From: Adineta steineri
Taxonomy: Eukaryota > Rotifera > Eurotatoria > Adinetida > Adinetidae
DNA length: 64,000 bases
Assembly (NCBI GenBank): GCA_905250115.1
Contig: CAJNOI010000003.1
Span: 536,427-600,426 of the forward strand
Direction of reading: 5' to 3'
How positions within the stretch are numbered: the stretch's first letter is position 1; each line of letters begins with the position of its first letter. Of this stretch, positions 51,259 to 61,412 are shown one piece after another. Position numbers and translations under genes: made by a program. The notes under the pieces are model-generated. The model was not told where the DNA came from. It saw only the letters and a program-made list of their open reading frames with translations, and ran no database searches.

Positions 51259-53051
51259 ATGATAAAAAAGATTTATTATTCTAGATGCGAATATCTGAAA
51301 AAAAGAAAAGGGATGTGGATTACATTTACTATTATTGTACTTTCTATAATTATAACAATTCCAATTGTTATCATTAAAACAAAAGAGACAAACGATACAA
51401 ATACAACAACAACTGAAATAATAGTAACAACCAAAACGACGCAAACAATAAAAAAAGGTATAGTTATACAAAAAACAAATAATTTCTTATTTAGAATATT
51501 CCATAAAAGATAAATTATTTCGAAATCCACCTTTGAATTCACATAAGGGGTGGGTGTGGGTGTTATAGGATTTTTTAAACTATACCATCGTCAATACTCA
51601 CCCCCTCACCTACATCCTAATCTCTTTCTAAAATCATTTCTGCAATCTAGAGCCAAATACCACATCACCTTCAGCAACAAGAACATCAACACCAGAACCA
51701 ACAACAGCGTCAACATCAACAACAACATCAACATTAACAACAAGAACACCAGGTTAGTAATATGCTGAATGATTTGTAATAGTCTAAACGATGAGTATTA
51801 CAAGTAACCAAATCTGAAAGTTTTGGTTTTAGCTATGCGATGTTCCTTATCTAAGTATAGAATATTAGAGAACTTTATACGAAGGCTGCAAATAGACTCA
51901 GTTTTTTTATGACTTCATTTCGTCTAAGCTTAGTCGAATATTGAATATGCTAGTCGATTGCGATGGTGTTATACGAATGTATGGTTGATAAAAAGAGTTC
52001 TCTATATTTATGTCAAATATCTTTATTATACGCCAACAATTAATCATAACATCGACTAGAGACAAAGTAGACGCCAGTTTAAATAGATAAGTATACATCC
52101 ATGGTAAATATGACAAATAGAGATCGCCATAGAAGACTGGCAGCTCGCTAGTTCTTCATAAGAGAAAAACGATTCCTTCACACAGGTAACTCTATTGTTT
52201 TAATAAAGTGTTACTAGTAGATATAAATTAAATCCAGACTGTTTGAGCTCGAAAAGGCTGAACTCAACTCGAATTATAGGCTTGAGCCCAAGTCATAATA
52301 TGAGAGGGGTATGAACGAGGGTAGGTGTATGCGTAGTGGATGACTGTGAGGAGTATGTATATATTCGAGAAGAGTATAACATCCGCGACCAGTTTGTTTT
52401 CACACATTACAGAACATGTTTCTCATTATTTAGGATCTAAATCTAATTTATTGATAAACGGTGATGCAGAAACGGGACCATGTAAACCTGTTAGTGATGA
52501 CGCGCCTCCAACAGGTTGGAACCACCTTGGATCAATTACACAAATGATTTATAACAATACTAACGTGGAGCACTATTTCACAGATCCCGGACCGAGGTAA
52601 AACAAAAACAGATCAATTATTTTAAATAAAAATCTTTTATTCTTATAGCGATCGTGGGAATTGTTTTTTTTATGGTGACGCCAGTGACAAAACGAATATG
52701 TGGCAACAAGTCGTTATGACTAGTATGGTTAATGCCGATCTTATCGATAGTCATACAGTTTATTTTCTTTTTTCGGCATGGCTTGGTGGTTGGAAACATC
52801 AAAATGATACTGCAGAAGTGTCATTAACATTCTACGGTCATATGAATCAGATAGTGGGCAGTACCGTTACTGTGGGACCGGTAACAAATACAGACCGAGC
52901 AGATATAACTTCACTGCTATATCGAGAAGCTAATGGACTTGTACCTGTTGGTGCTCGTTCTTTTGTAGTGTCCGTTGCCATCAGGGTTTTCGAGTCGGGA
53001 GGCGCAAATGATGGTTGCGTAGATAACATAGCGGTTTACTTACATCAATGA
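51259..53051 (+). CDS. Single-pass (type II) membrane protein with Thr-rich stalk and jelly-roll-like ectodomain
   Basis: Four exons (51259-51457, 51651-51752, 52434-52596, 52649-53051) join in phase to 288 residues. A short basic cytosolic start is followed by a hydrophobic helix at about residues 19-39 with positive charges before it, giving a type II orientation. Next comes a stalk almost entirely Thr/Ser/Pro, likely O-glycosylated. The extracellular part opens LLINGDAETGPC and carries WQQVVM, YFLFSAWLGGWKHQND, VTNTDRADITSLL, VPVGARSF and a final NDGCVDNIAVYL. This pattern of strands ending in xDNI resembles galactose-binding-like beta-sandwich domains used for carbohydrate or surface binding. 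I place it in that fold class by pattern only. An upstream non-coding exon is possible. The scattered telomere-like motifs around it suggest an accessory setting. Confidence 0.7.
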
Positions 53052-53720
53052 ATGTTCACCATAATTAGACTATGAAAACTTATTTAGAAACATGACATTT
53101 CCCTAACTTCTGAAAAGAAACTCATTTATTCTCTATTATATGCTCATCTGCTTTTTGAATAAAAAATGATGCTTTTTACAAATTGTAACAAACGTCATTT
53201 AGATTAAAGGTGTGAGTGTGGGTGAAGTTGTCTGAATGTAATATTATAAAATAAAGGGTTAACAATTAAGAAATCATGTAGCTGATCCAGGAATTACAAA
53301 TGAAAGCAAACAATGTAACCACATGAATATGGTTCAACAAGCATGAAAGACTTCTTAAGTAAGGCTGATAAAATCAGAGCAGGCATCGAACCTACATCTT
53401 TCGATAGGCGGTGGATGTGGGTGTAAATTAAAGAAAACGAACTAACAATATGAAATAAATAAACGAGCGAATCGGAAATTAATATGTCATCTAAGATTTC
53501 TAATGAATTTTGAATCTATATTAATGCTTATTATATTATAAGGATTATTTAAATGTTTTACTGAATTGTTTAATGAATTTAACAAGAAATGAATGAATTC
53601 AGATAAGTAAATACATATATTTTATGAGCTAAACGAAAAAGAAGAATCCAGAAATTATTAAATGAAACCATACGAATGTAAGATGAATAAATAAGCAAAT
53701 CTTGAGGGTGTGGGTGTAGA
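51547..53720. repeat. Scattered telomere-like TGTGGG motifs
   Basis: Short G-rich patches stand out in otherwise AT-rich DNA: TGGGTGTGGGTGT at 51551-51563, AGTGTGGGTG near 53215-53224, GATGTGGGTGTAA at 53413-53425 and GGGTGTGGGTGTAGA at 53706-53720. A reverse-orientation patch ACACCCACA lies at 53743-53751. Each holds one or two TGTGGG units. They flank the type II membrane protein gene on both sides. Confidence 0.5.
53158..53163 (+). terminator. Poly(A) signal AATAAA
   Basis: Canonical hexamer about 107 nt after the stop of the type II membrane protein gene. Confidence 0.5.
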
Positions 53721-53751
53721 TGCATAGAGAAGAATAGCTCAGACACCCACA
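53710..53751. other. 9-bp inverted repeat of the telomere-like motif
   Basis: TGTGGGTGT (53710-53718) and ACACCCACA (53743-53751) are perfect reverse complements separated by 24 nt. This could be a small hairpin or two opposed motif insertions. Confidence 0.45.
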
Positions 53752-53886
53752 TTCACTTATTGTAGTGGTTTCATTGACAAACTAACATTTGTATCGCGCG
53801 TAAAGAATCCCAGTGAACTTGTTGACGATGCTACTCTTGTTGCTTATTATCCATTTGAAAGTTTTTATGAGAACTTTTTCTATTGA
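53740..53886 (+). pseudogene. Relic exon of a LamG/concanavalin-like surface protein
   Basis: One frame reads PTFTYCSGFIDKLTFVSRVK followed by NPSELVDDATLVAYYPFE, then degenerates and stops at 53884-53886. The LVAYYPFE-type segment is how many LamG-like (concanavalin A-like) domains begin. The rest of the domain is absent and no start codon or further exon is visible, so this looks like a broken or captured fragment. It begins beside the telomere-like inverted repeat. Confidence 0.4.
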
Positions 53887-54630
53887 AATCTATCTTGCGG
53901 ATGTGGATGTCGTAAAGCACACTGTAATCGCGATTTCGACCTCGCTTAAGGATCTCATCAGACAGCTTAAGTTGGGTGTGTGTATTGAGTCTTTATTAAC
54001 TCCTACATCCACCCCCAAGATAATATTGTATTTCGAGATAATTAATGTAACAATTTCTGATATGACAGGCACTACTAGAAGACTAATGTGTATATGTTTC
54101 GTGCCTTATATAGCATTAGGAACAGTCATAAATACAATAAGAAAAAAGAATGGGAGTTAGGGTCAAACTGAAGAAGTACAAAGATTTAGTTATACGACGT
54201 GTATAAGAAAAGCATGTGATAAAACGACAAACTAATATTGATTCGGAAGTGCATTTAAATATAGAAGAGGAATAAAAGACATCATTAATATGTCACTCAA
54301 AGATGGGTTGTTACAATTCAATAATTAATCGATGACTTTAGTATACTACATAAAATATTAAGCTATGTTTCTACTGACATCTTCCGAAGCCTTTATTTGT
54401 TGGTTGTCATTTAGTCCTGATCGTTTATAATTTACATTACCTTGAATGATTATTACTATGAAAGTATTTCTATTATCAAATAGTAACTTTTGTAGCTAAA
54501 TAATTTTTTTAATAATTTCATTGGACACAAAAAAATCCATAGATTGTTTTATTTGGTTTTTTTCTACTCAATTGTGTAAATATTATAATCCACATATTTA
54601 TAGATTTTTTCATCATAAATAACTCAACAT

Positions 54631-55314
54631 ATGGATTTTGAGATCGATCCTCTCATAGAACAAATAAATCGTGAAGAAAAAAAAGAAACATTTGGCTTAA
54701 TCATTTGTGCACTATTTCATCACCCAAAACCGGTTCAACTCGCTGATTTTTATCAACGATTAATTAAAGAGTTACAAACAAATTTTAATGATGATGAAAA
54801 ACAATCGGTCTATCTCTATCCAATCGCTCATTTACATATTACTATTACGACTTTATATAATTTTAAACATGCATGGCCTCAATCTCCTGAAAAATGTTTA
54901 CAATATTGGAAAGAATGTTTTACAAAATTAAAAACAGCTTCAAAAAATCAACCAATTATTCTTACACTTGATTCTATTCAACTTTCGAAAGCAGCTGGTT
55001 ATTTTCAATTTAAAAATCATAATAATGGTATAGAAAATCTTCGTCAATCAATTCAAACTATTTGTAAACCGGAAGACGGACAACCATCATTACATGTACC
55101 AAATATAATTCATACATCATTTCTTCGTTTTATTAAAAAACCAAATGATCCTGTTAAATTTGAAGAAAAATTTCATCGTATTTGTAAAGAAATTTTTGAG
55201 AAAACTAATGAAATTCGTTTTGAAATTGATGAAATTTGTTTAGCATATGAATCTCAACCTTACATGCATATTGAATGTGATGAATTTCACGTGCTTGATA
55301 TAATGAAATGTTAA
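54631..55314 (+). CDS. 2H phosphoesterase-like protein
   Basis: Intronless gene of 227 residues, soluble and cytosolic by composition. It contains the two H-x-T/S motifs that define the 2H superfamily: H69-I-T71 in AHLHITIT and H161-T-S163 in NIIHTSFLRF, about 90 residues apart as expected for the two-lobed fold. Members cleave or open cyclic or 2',5' phosphodiesters in RNA or nucleotides, but I cannot tell which substrate this one uses. No partner domain is attached. Its stop lies only 43 nt before the UGDH start on the same strand and no AATAAA separates them, so the two may be co-transcribed. The start ATG at 54631 is the first after an acceptor-like TTTATAG. Confidence 0.7.
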   Translation: MDFEIDPLIEQINREEKKETFGLIICALFHHPKPVQLADFYQRLIKELQTNFNDDEKQSVYLYPIAHLHITITTLYNFKHAWPQSPEKCLQYWKECFTKLKTASKNQPIILTLDSIQLSKAAGYFQFKNHNNGIENLRQSIQTICKPEDGQPSLHVPNIIHTSFLRFIKKPNDPVKFEEKFHRICKEIFEKTNEIRFEIDEICLAYESQPYMHIECDEFHVLDIMKC

Positions 55315-55315
55315 A

Positions 55316-55327
55316 TTTTATTTTCAG
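55316..55327 (+). promoter_or_regulatory. Unpaired splice acceptor between the 2H gene and UGDH
   Basis: TTTTATTTTCAG lies in the 43-nt intergenic gap, 30 nt before the UGDH ATG. No donor fits in the gap, so it is a candidate spliced-leader trans-splicing site resolving a two-gene transcript. A donor inside the 2H coding region is the alternative. Confidence 0.5.
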
Positions 55328-55357
55328 ATTTTTCTTTAAAGTAAACAGTTCACTATA

Positions 55358-57515
55358 ATGTCGAATGAATGTAATGGAACAGAACCAAATTCTGAAGGTA
55401 AATTTCTTATTTTTCTTATTTAAATTTCAATTATGAATATTATTTTAGATGAGCAAATAAATGAATCTTATAATAAAAATCCAACATTCCGAATTTGTTG
55501 CATTGGTATATTTATTTTATTTTTATTTGAAAAAAAAATACTAGAATTTTGATTTTAATTAGGTGCTGGTTATGTTGGTGGTCCAACATGTGCCATAATA
55601 GCTAGTAAATGTCCACATATACAAGTAACTGTTGTTGATGTAAGCGTTGATAGAATTGCAGCTTGGAATTCAGATAATTTACCTTTATTTGAAGTTAGTT
55701 ACTTATTTGTATATATATTTTTTTATTTTAAATGATTAATTCTATTAGCCTGGACTTGATGAAATGGTTAAAAGTATTCGTAATCGTAATTTATTTTTTT
55801 CAACTGATGTTAAAAAAGCAATCCAAGAAGCTGATTTAATCTTTATTAGTGTTAATACACCAACTAAATCCTATGGTTTTGGTAATGTAAGTTAAACATT
55901 CATTTCCTGTTTTTTGTCTCATTGAAAATTTTATTAACATATAAGATTTTAGCAAAGAAAATAAATAATACTACAAATATCAGGTAGCAATGCTGCTGTA
56001 TAATACATAGTTCACCAATTCAGACTAAAATCATTTAATTATAAATGACATAATCGTCATTATTTTATTTAAAATTATAGTATATGGTCAAACGAAAACT
56101 TTTTTTCTATTTGTTATTTCATTTCATAGGGTCGAGCACCTGATTTACGTTATGTTGAAGAAGCTGCTCGACAAATAGCACAGATAGCAACAAGTAATAA
56201 AATTGTTGTTGAAAAATCTACAGTGCCGGTAAAAGCAGCTGAATCAATAAAGACAATATTAAAAACAAATAAACAACCTGGAGTTTCTTATCAAGTTCTT
56301 TCGAATCCAGAATTTTTAGCTGAAGGTTCAGCTATTCATGATCTTTTAGCACCTGATCGAGTTTTAATTGGTGGTGATGAAACAATTGATGGTTCATTAG
56401 CAATTAAAAAACTTTCATGGATTTATGAACATTGGGTACCAAAAGAAAAAATCCTTACAACTAATACATGGTCATCGGAATTATCTAAACTAGTCAGTTA
56501 TTTTTCTACATCTATTTTATAATAATTTCATATATTTAGGTAGCTAATGCATTTTTAGCTCAACGTATTTCAAGTATTAATACGATATCAGCTGTTTGTG
56601 AAGCAACAGGTGCATCTGTTAGTGAAGTAGCTAAAGCAGTTGGTTTAGATTCACGTATTGGAAATAAATTTTTGAATGCTAGTATTGGTAAATTAATTGA
56701 TGAATGCATTAATAATAAATTTCTCGATTATAATTCAATAGGTTTTGGTGGTAGTTGTTTTCAAAAGGATGTTTACAATTTAATTTATCTAGCTGAATCA
56801 TTAAAACTTGAACCAGTTGCTCAATATTGGTTACAAGTTATTAAAATCAATGATTGGCAACGTGAACGTTTTGCTCAGATGATTGTTCAAAACTTATTTG
56901 GAAGTGTTAGTGGAAAAAAAATAACTGTTTTTGGTTTTGCTTTTAAAAAGGATACTGCTGATACACGGTAAAATATCGAGATATTCTTTTTGGCTTTTGT
57001 ATCAAAACAAAATTATGTTTAGAGAATCATCAAGTATTTATGTATGTCAATATTTATTAGCTGAAGGTGCATCATTACTTATCTATGATCCAAAAGTACC
57101 GGAACAAAGAATTTTTCTTGATTTATGTGAACAAACTGGTAAAACGGAAGCTGAATGTAAGATTACTAGAAACTTATTAATATATTAATCAATTCTTTAT
57201 TTTGTAGTAAGTGAACATGTTCAAATAGTTCATAGTGCATATGAAGCGGCAAAAGATTCTCATGCACTTGTTATTTGTACTGAATGGGATGAATTTAAAG
57301 TAAATAATAAGAATAGGATTTCCTTTCATTAATAATAAATCATTATTTAGCAATTGGATTATCAATTGATTTATAGTACAATGAAAAAACCATCATTTAT
57401 ATTTGATGGTCGTCTTATACTTGATCATGATCATTTAATGAGTATTGGTTTTAATGTATTTTGTATTGGCAAGAAGCCACCAGTAAATCAATATTTTAAT
57501 CAAAGCCCTCGATAA
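55358..57515 (+). CDS. UGDH: UDP-glucose 6-dehydrogenase
   Basis: Cytosolic NAD-dependent enzyme oxidising UDP-glucose twice to UDP-glucuronate, the precursor for glycosaminoglycans and glucuronides. Multi-exon gene starting [14 protein letters not shown]. The N-terminal Rossmann domain has [12 protein letters not shown] (near 55560), [13 protein letters not shown] and FISVNTPTK. Then come [22 protein letters not shown] and [12 protein letters not shown]. The central helix has [12 protein letters not shown], and the catalytic cysteine loop [10 protein letters not shown] lies at about 56742-56771. The C-terminal Rossmann domain has [33 protein letters not shown] and FIFDGR. Every landmark matches animal UGDH. 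The sequence coding [15 protein letters not shown] before the Cys loop is a 54-nt intron, not protein. The C-terminal tail is shorter than in vertebrates. Stop is TAA at 57513-57515. Confidence 0.95.
56688..56741 (+). other. 54-nt stop-free intron in UGDH
   Basis: GTAAAT donor and TTCAATAG acceptor; the length is a multiple of three and the frame stays open through it. Removing it gives [12 protein letters not shown], which aligns gaplessly with the family. Retaining it would insert 18 residues directly before the active-site loop. Confidence 0.85.
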
Positions 57516-57888
57516 GATAATCAAAACAATTTCATATTCAAATGAATCTTCCTTTCTTGTTTAATTTATGTATGACAACGAAACTCACTGACATTAATCT
57601 GTTATTTATTTATCGATAACGATAAAAAGAAGCGAAGCATTATTGTGATTTTAAATATGGTAGCTTTTCTTTTCTATATTTAATATTTACATTGAGGTTC
57701 TTTTTTTTCCAGAATATTAAAATTTTTTTTTCTTTTTTGTGTGTATATGTTATCATATATTATAAATCTTCTTTCTTTCTTTTTTTTTGTATTTGAGTGA
57801 ATTTTCTTGAAAATAATAAAAAAATGCAAATTCTTTTTTTCCTTCGAATATCATAAATGAATGTTTTTTTTAAAGATTTAGATGAAAA
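57516..57888 (+). other. UGDH 3' UTR and GNL1 leader
   Basis: The 373-nt spacer is rich in T tracts. A tandem AATAAT/AATAAA lies at 57812-57820, the probable poly(A) signal of UGDH. An acceptor-like TTTTTTTTAAAG lies at about 57865-57874, just before the GNL1 start. Confidence 0.45.
57815..57820 (+). terminator. Poly(A) signal AATAAA for UGDH
   Basis: Canonical hexamer 300 nt after the UGDH stop and 69 nt before the GNL1 ATG. Confidence 0.45.
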
Positions 57889-60085
57889 ATGGATGCTACA
57901 AGGAAGAAACCATTTAGTTCAAAGCAAAAAAAAGAACAATTAAAATTAAAACGAGAAAAAATTCGAGCACGAGGTAATTGAAACTTATTTAGGAAAATAA
58001 TATTTATCATTTTCTATTGATATTTAGGTGATAAATGGGCAGATTCAGACGATGAAGCGGCAGTTGTTGATACGAATAATCCACATAATTCTCGTCGTCG
58101 AATAAATGAACAACCTGTTCGAGATACTGGAGCACATAATCCAAATCGGTAAGATTTTATAAATAACGAGATAATTATAATAGTATTAGTTTACTAATAG
58201 TTTTCGACCTTTAACAGTTAAGGTCATCTGTAATGAGATATTATTTGTTTTATTAGATATCGTCTTCATTTTCAACGTGAATCTCGCGATGAAATTGATC
58301 GACGAAAAAAACTTGCTCAAGTGCCAATTGTCAAACTACCTGATCAATCATTAGAAATTCCTATTGAACAAATTTATCGACCGGGTAGTGCACTTGATAT
58401 GCCTATACGACCAGTATGGACATATGATATGACTAAAGAACAATTAGAACAGCAAGAACAGACATATTTCAATGTAAATTTAGTTTTTTTTGTATTTAGT
58501 TAAAAAATATAAATATGAATTTTTTTAGGGTTATTTGGATAAAATTTTCGCAAATTTTGAAGCTGAACATTTAAGTTATTTTGAAATGAATCTTGAAACA
58601 TGGAGACAATTATGGCGAACAGTAGAAATTTGTGATATTATACTTATGATTGTTGATATACGTTTTGCTGTAATATATTTTATTCTCTTTTATTTCTATA
58701 TATTTTCTTTTTCTTTAATATAGACTCTTCATTTTTCTCCAGCACTTTATGATTATGTTACACGTGTCCATAATAAACAATTAATTATTATTTTAAACAA
58801 AATTGATCTTGCACCACCATCGATTGTTATTGCTGTAAAAGATTATTTTTCGAAAAAATTTCCTCAATTACATATTCTTACTTATACATCATATCCAAAA
58901 GATTTAGCAACAACACGTGATGATTTTGATAATTATCAAGTAATGGCACGTATCGTACGTCGAAAAAATTATTATGCTATCGGTCCATTAGCATTATTCG
59001 AATGTGTATCATCAATTGTTGGTTCAAAAATTGATTTATCATCATGGAAAAAACATATACAAGAATGTATGAATGATGAATCAATTGCAAATGATCTTAA
59101 ATATGAACAAATTGATGTATCACCATTAACAAATACAACTAAAACATCTGGTCATGTAACATTAGGTTTTACAGGTTATCCAAATGTTGGTAAATCATCA
59201 ATATTAAATAGTATTGTTGGTCATAAAGTTGTTAGTGTATCACGTACACCAGGACATACAAAACATTTTCAAACAATACATCTAACACCAACTGTACGTT
59301 TATGTGATTGTCCAGGTTTAGTTTTTCCTTCATATGTTGAAAGACCATTACAAGTAAATTTAAATATTCTATTGCATTGATTCATTGTTTTCCTTTTAAA
59401 GATTTTAGCAGGAATTTATCCAATTGCACAAGTTCAAGAACCTTATACAGCTGTTGGATATCTTGCTCAATGGTTACCAATGACAAAACTTCTTAAATTA
59501 GAGAAACTTGAAGCAGAAACACCGAAATATAGTGCACTGGATATTTGTGAAGGTATATTCTGTCATTAAAAAAATATAAATTATACAAAGTGTTTTTTTT
59601 TCTTCTTCTCTATTTTACTAGCTTGGGCAATGAAACGTGGATTTTTAACAGCAAAAGCAGCTCGTCCTGACGTTTATCGAGCTGCTAATCATATTCTTCG
59701 TTTAGCACTCGATGGTCGAATTAATTTATGTCTTCGACCACCAGGTTTTACTGATGAAAAAGAAAAATATTTATCGGATCCTCGAGCTATTGAACTTGAA
59801 CAACAAATTCAATTAGCTATTGATAAACAAAAACGTCCTGATAGTGATGTATCTGGTGGTGAAGATAGTGAAGCATTTCCAACAAGTGATGATCATCAAT
59901 TAGCATCATGTAGTGCATCAGCAAGTGATGTCGGATATGATAGAGTTGAAGGTACAAATCGATTCGATGCATTAGATCGTGATAGTGATGAAAAAGAACA
60001 ATATAAACCGGTGAAAAATATTCATAGAGAAACAAGACGAAAATCAAGCAATAACCATCAACATGATAAAGAAGAAGTTGATTAA
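57889..60085 (+). CDS. GNL1: Guanine nucleotide-binding protein-like 1 (circularly permuted GTPase)
   Basis: YlqF/YawG-family GTPase whose relatives act in ribosome biogenesis. Seven exons encode about 600 residues (human GNL1 is about 607). The start MDATRKKPFSSKQKKEQ matches the GNL1 basic N-terminus. NPNRYRLHFQRESRDE and YFEMNLETWRQLWR are GNL1-specific. The GTPase motifs occur in permuted order: G4 NKIDLAPP (near residue 215), then G1 GYPNVGKSS (near 340), the switch region VSRTPGHTKHFQT and G3 DCPG (near 383). LAGIYPIAQVQEPYTAVGYLA and TAKAARPDVYRAAN complete the conserved C-terminal part. An acidic Ser/Asp-rich tail follows, as in orthologues. ATG 57889 is preferred over the earlier ATG at 57882, which is in another frame. 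No key residue is missing. Confidence 0.95.
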
Positions 60086-60642
60086 TAAGAATATTTCTGA
60101 TGATTTTTGTCTTTCATTTAATAAAACATGTATGTGTAGAAATTTTTTTCTTCTTCGGATAAATGAATATTTCATCCGTAGAAAAAAAATTGTATAATAA
60201 TATTCTATTATTTAAATATCCGTACAAAAAATCTTTTTAGGAAACTTGAAAAAAAAAATATGTAAATATAAATATTTATTATACGAGCAAGAAAAAAAAC
60301 AGAATATTCACTAAATAAGTCTTCTTCCAAGTCTCTAATTCTTTTTTTTCTGTGTTTATTTTATTTTCTTGCGCTACTGATAAAACGTTTTTAATTCATA
60401 AAAGTAAATCGGTGTATGCATACATAACTATATTTATTTTGTGTTTTTCTTTCAACAATGATTCATTTCCATTAGAATGTATATGTTTACTCAAGAAAAT
60501 CTATTTTATTTCTAGAAATACAAAGTTATTTTTTGCCTGGATTATACTACAATCTATTTGAGCATAGAACAGTTTAACAAGATACTCGAATTAAATTAGA
60601 ATCTGAATGATTCGATAGATATTTTAGATTAATCATAAAATT
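60086..60642 (+). other. Spacer between GNL1 and TOMM22
   Basis: 557 nt of AT-rich sequence with a GNL1 poly(A) signal at 60120-60125 and an acceptor-like ATATTTTAG near 60618-60626 upstream of the TOMM22 ATG. No coding exon is supported. Confidence 0.45.
60120..60125 (+). terminator. Poly(A) signal AATAAA for GNL1
   Basis: Canonical hexamer 35 nt after the GNL1 stop. Confidence 0.55.
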
Positions 60643-61209
60643 ATGGACGAAGAAATTCTCCGACAACTTTTGACAGCACAAGAAGGTATTGAATTCGCAC
60701 CAACAGCTGAAATGATGATGATGAATTCAACAACGAATGATAATGATTCGATTGATCCTGAATTAATTGCCGCACTTCAACAACAAACAGTTCGTATGAA
60801 TCCACCTGCTGTTTCAACAAATCATCATAACACTCATGCTAATGATGATGATGATTTATTACTTGAAGATGAAACAGTACTTGAACGTATTGTTGCATTA
60901 AAAGAAATGTTTCCGGAAAGTGTTCAAAATACTGTTGGAAAATTAAATCGTGCAGTAATTAATACATCAAAATTTGCTTATAGTAAAGGTCGTACAGCAG
61001 CATGGTGGTAAGATTTCTTCTAGCTAGTTTTTGTTTTATTTCTCTTATAATTTCTATCTAGGGTAACTTCAACTATGTGTGTACTTGTTTTTCCGATTCT
61101 TATTCAAAAAGAATTATTACAAGTTGCTGAACAAATGAGTCGTGAACAACGATCAATTCTTCTCGGTCCCCAAGCGGCAACAGGCGCTTTTAGTGGTGCT
61201 GCATTCTAG
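60643..61209 (+). CDS. TOMM22: Mitochondrial import receptor subunit TOM22
   Basis: Central receptor of the outer-membrane TOM translocase. Two exons (60643-61007 and 61062-61209) encode 170 residues, somewhat longer than human TOMM22 (142). The cytosolic part is acidic, including a DDDDLLLEDE cluster at the expected place for presequence binding. It is followed by the conserved TVLERIVALKEMFPESV block (compare LSERLWGLTEMFPERV in human), an amphipathic stretch ending SKGRTAAWW, one membrane helix (VTSTMCVLVFPILIQ), and the intermembrane-space tail ending with the TOM22-typical RSILLGP. The extra length is an N-terminal Met/Asn/Asp-rich insertion. Identification rests on the LKEMFPE block, the topology and the ILLGP tail. 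Confidence 0.88.
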
Positions 61210-61303
61210 ACTTAGTTTTCATAATTTTGTTCTTTTTGCACCTGTTTTCTGTTGATTATTTGTATTCAACATTAACAATAGGATCAATCCACCAACATTT
61301 CAT

Positions 61304-61309
61304 AATAAA
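61304..61309 (+). terminator. Poly(A) signal AATAAA for TOMM22
   Basis: Canonical hexamer 95 nt after the TOMM22 stop. Confidence 0.55.
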
Positions 61310-61356
61310 AATGAGCATATGAACATTTTCTCTCATATCTTATCTTAAGATTGTAC

Positions 61357-61362
61357 TTTATT
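61357..61362 (-). terminator. Poly(A) signal AATAAA for the RING/B-box gene
   Basis: Minus-strand AATAAA about 50 nt after the stop of the convergent gene. The two opposing poly(A) signals are only 47 nt apart, so the 3' UTRs probably abut or overlap. Confidence 0.5.
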
Positions 61363-61412
61363 AGTTATAAATTAAAAAAAAAAAGAAGATTATGCCATAA
61401 ATAAACAAACAT

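Larger units (their letters stand above)
53164..54630. other. Intergenic region downstream of the type II membrane gene
   Basis: Apart from the relic exon and telomere-like motifs, no coding signal is supported. A 115-codon open frame at 53813-54160 is out of frame with the relic and I regard it as chance. The last part contains the leader of the 2H gene, with an acceptor-like TTTATAG at about 54597-54603. Confidence 0.45.

Noticed and set aside
53706..53751. A true chromosome end or new telomere
   Set aside because: Only one or two repeat units per patch, both orientations, and single-copy genes on both sides; at most interstitial remnants.
53813..54160. 115-codon open frame beginning with a Leu/Ile-rich stretch resembling a signal peptide
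   Set aside because: It is a shifted-frame reading of the LamG-like relic followed by unrelated sequence; the hydrophobic start comes from the ACTCTTGTTGC tract.
56688..56741. An 18-residue insertion before the UGDH catalytic cysteine, possibly from an internal NKFL..SIG duplication
   Set aside because: The segment has GT-AG borders, and removing it restores the conserved family sequence exactly, so it is an intron.
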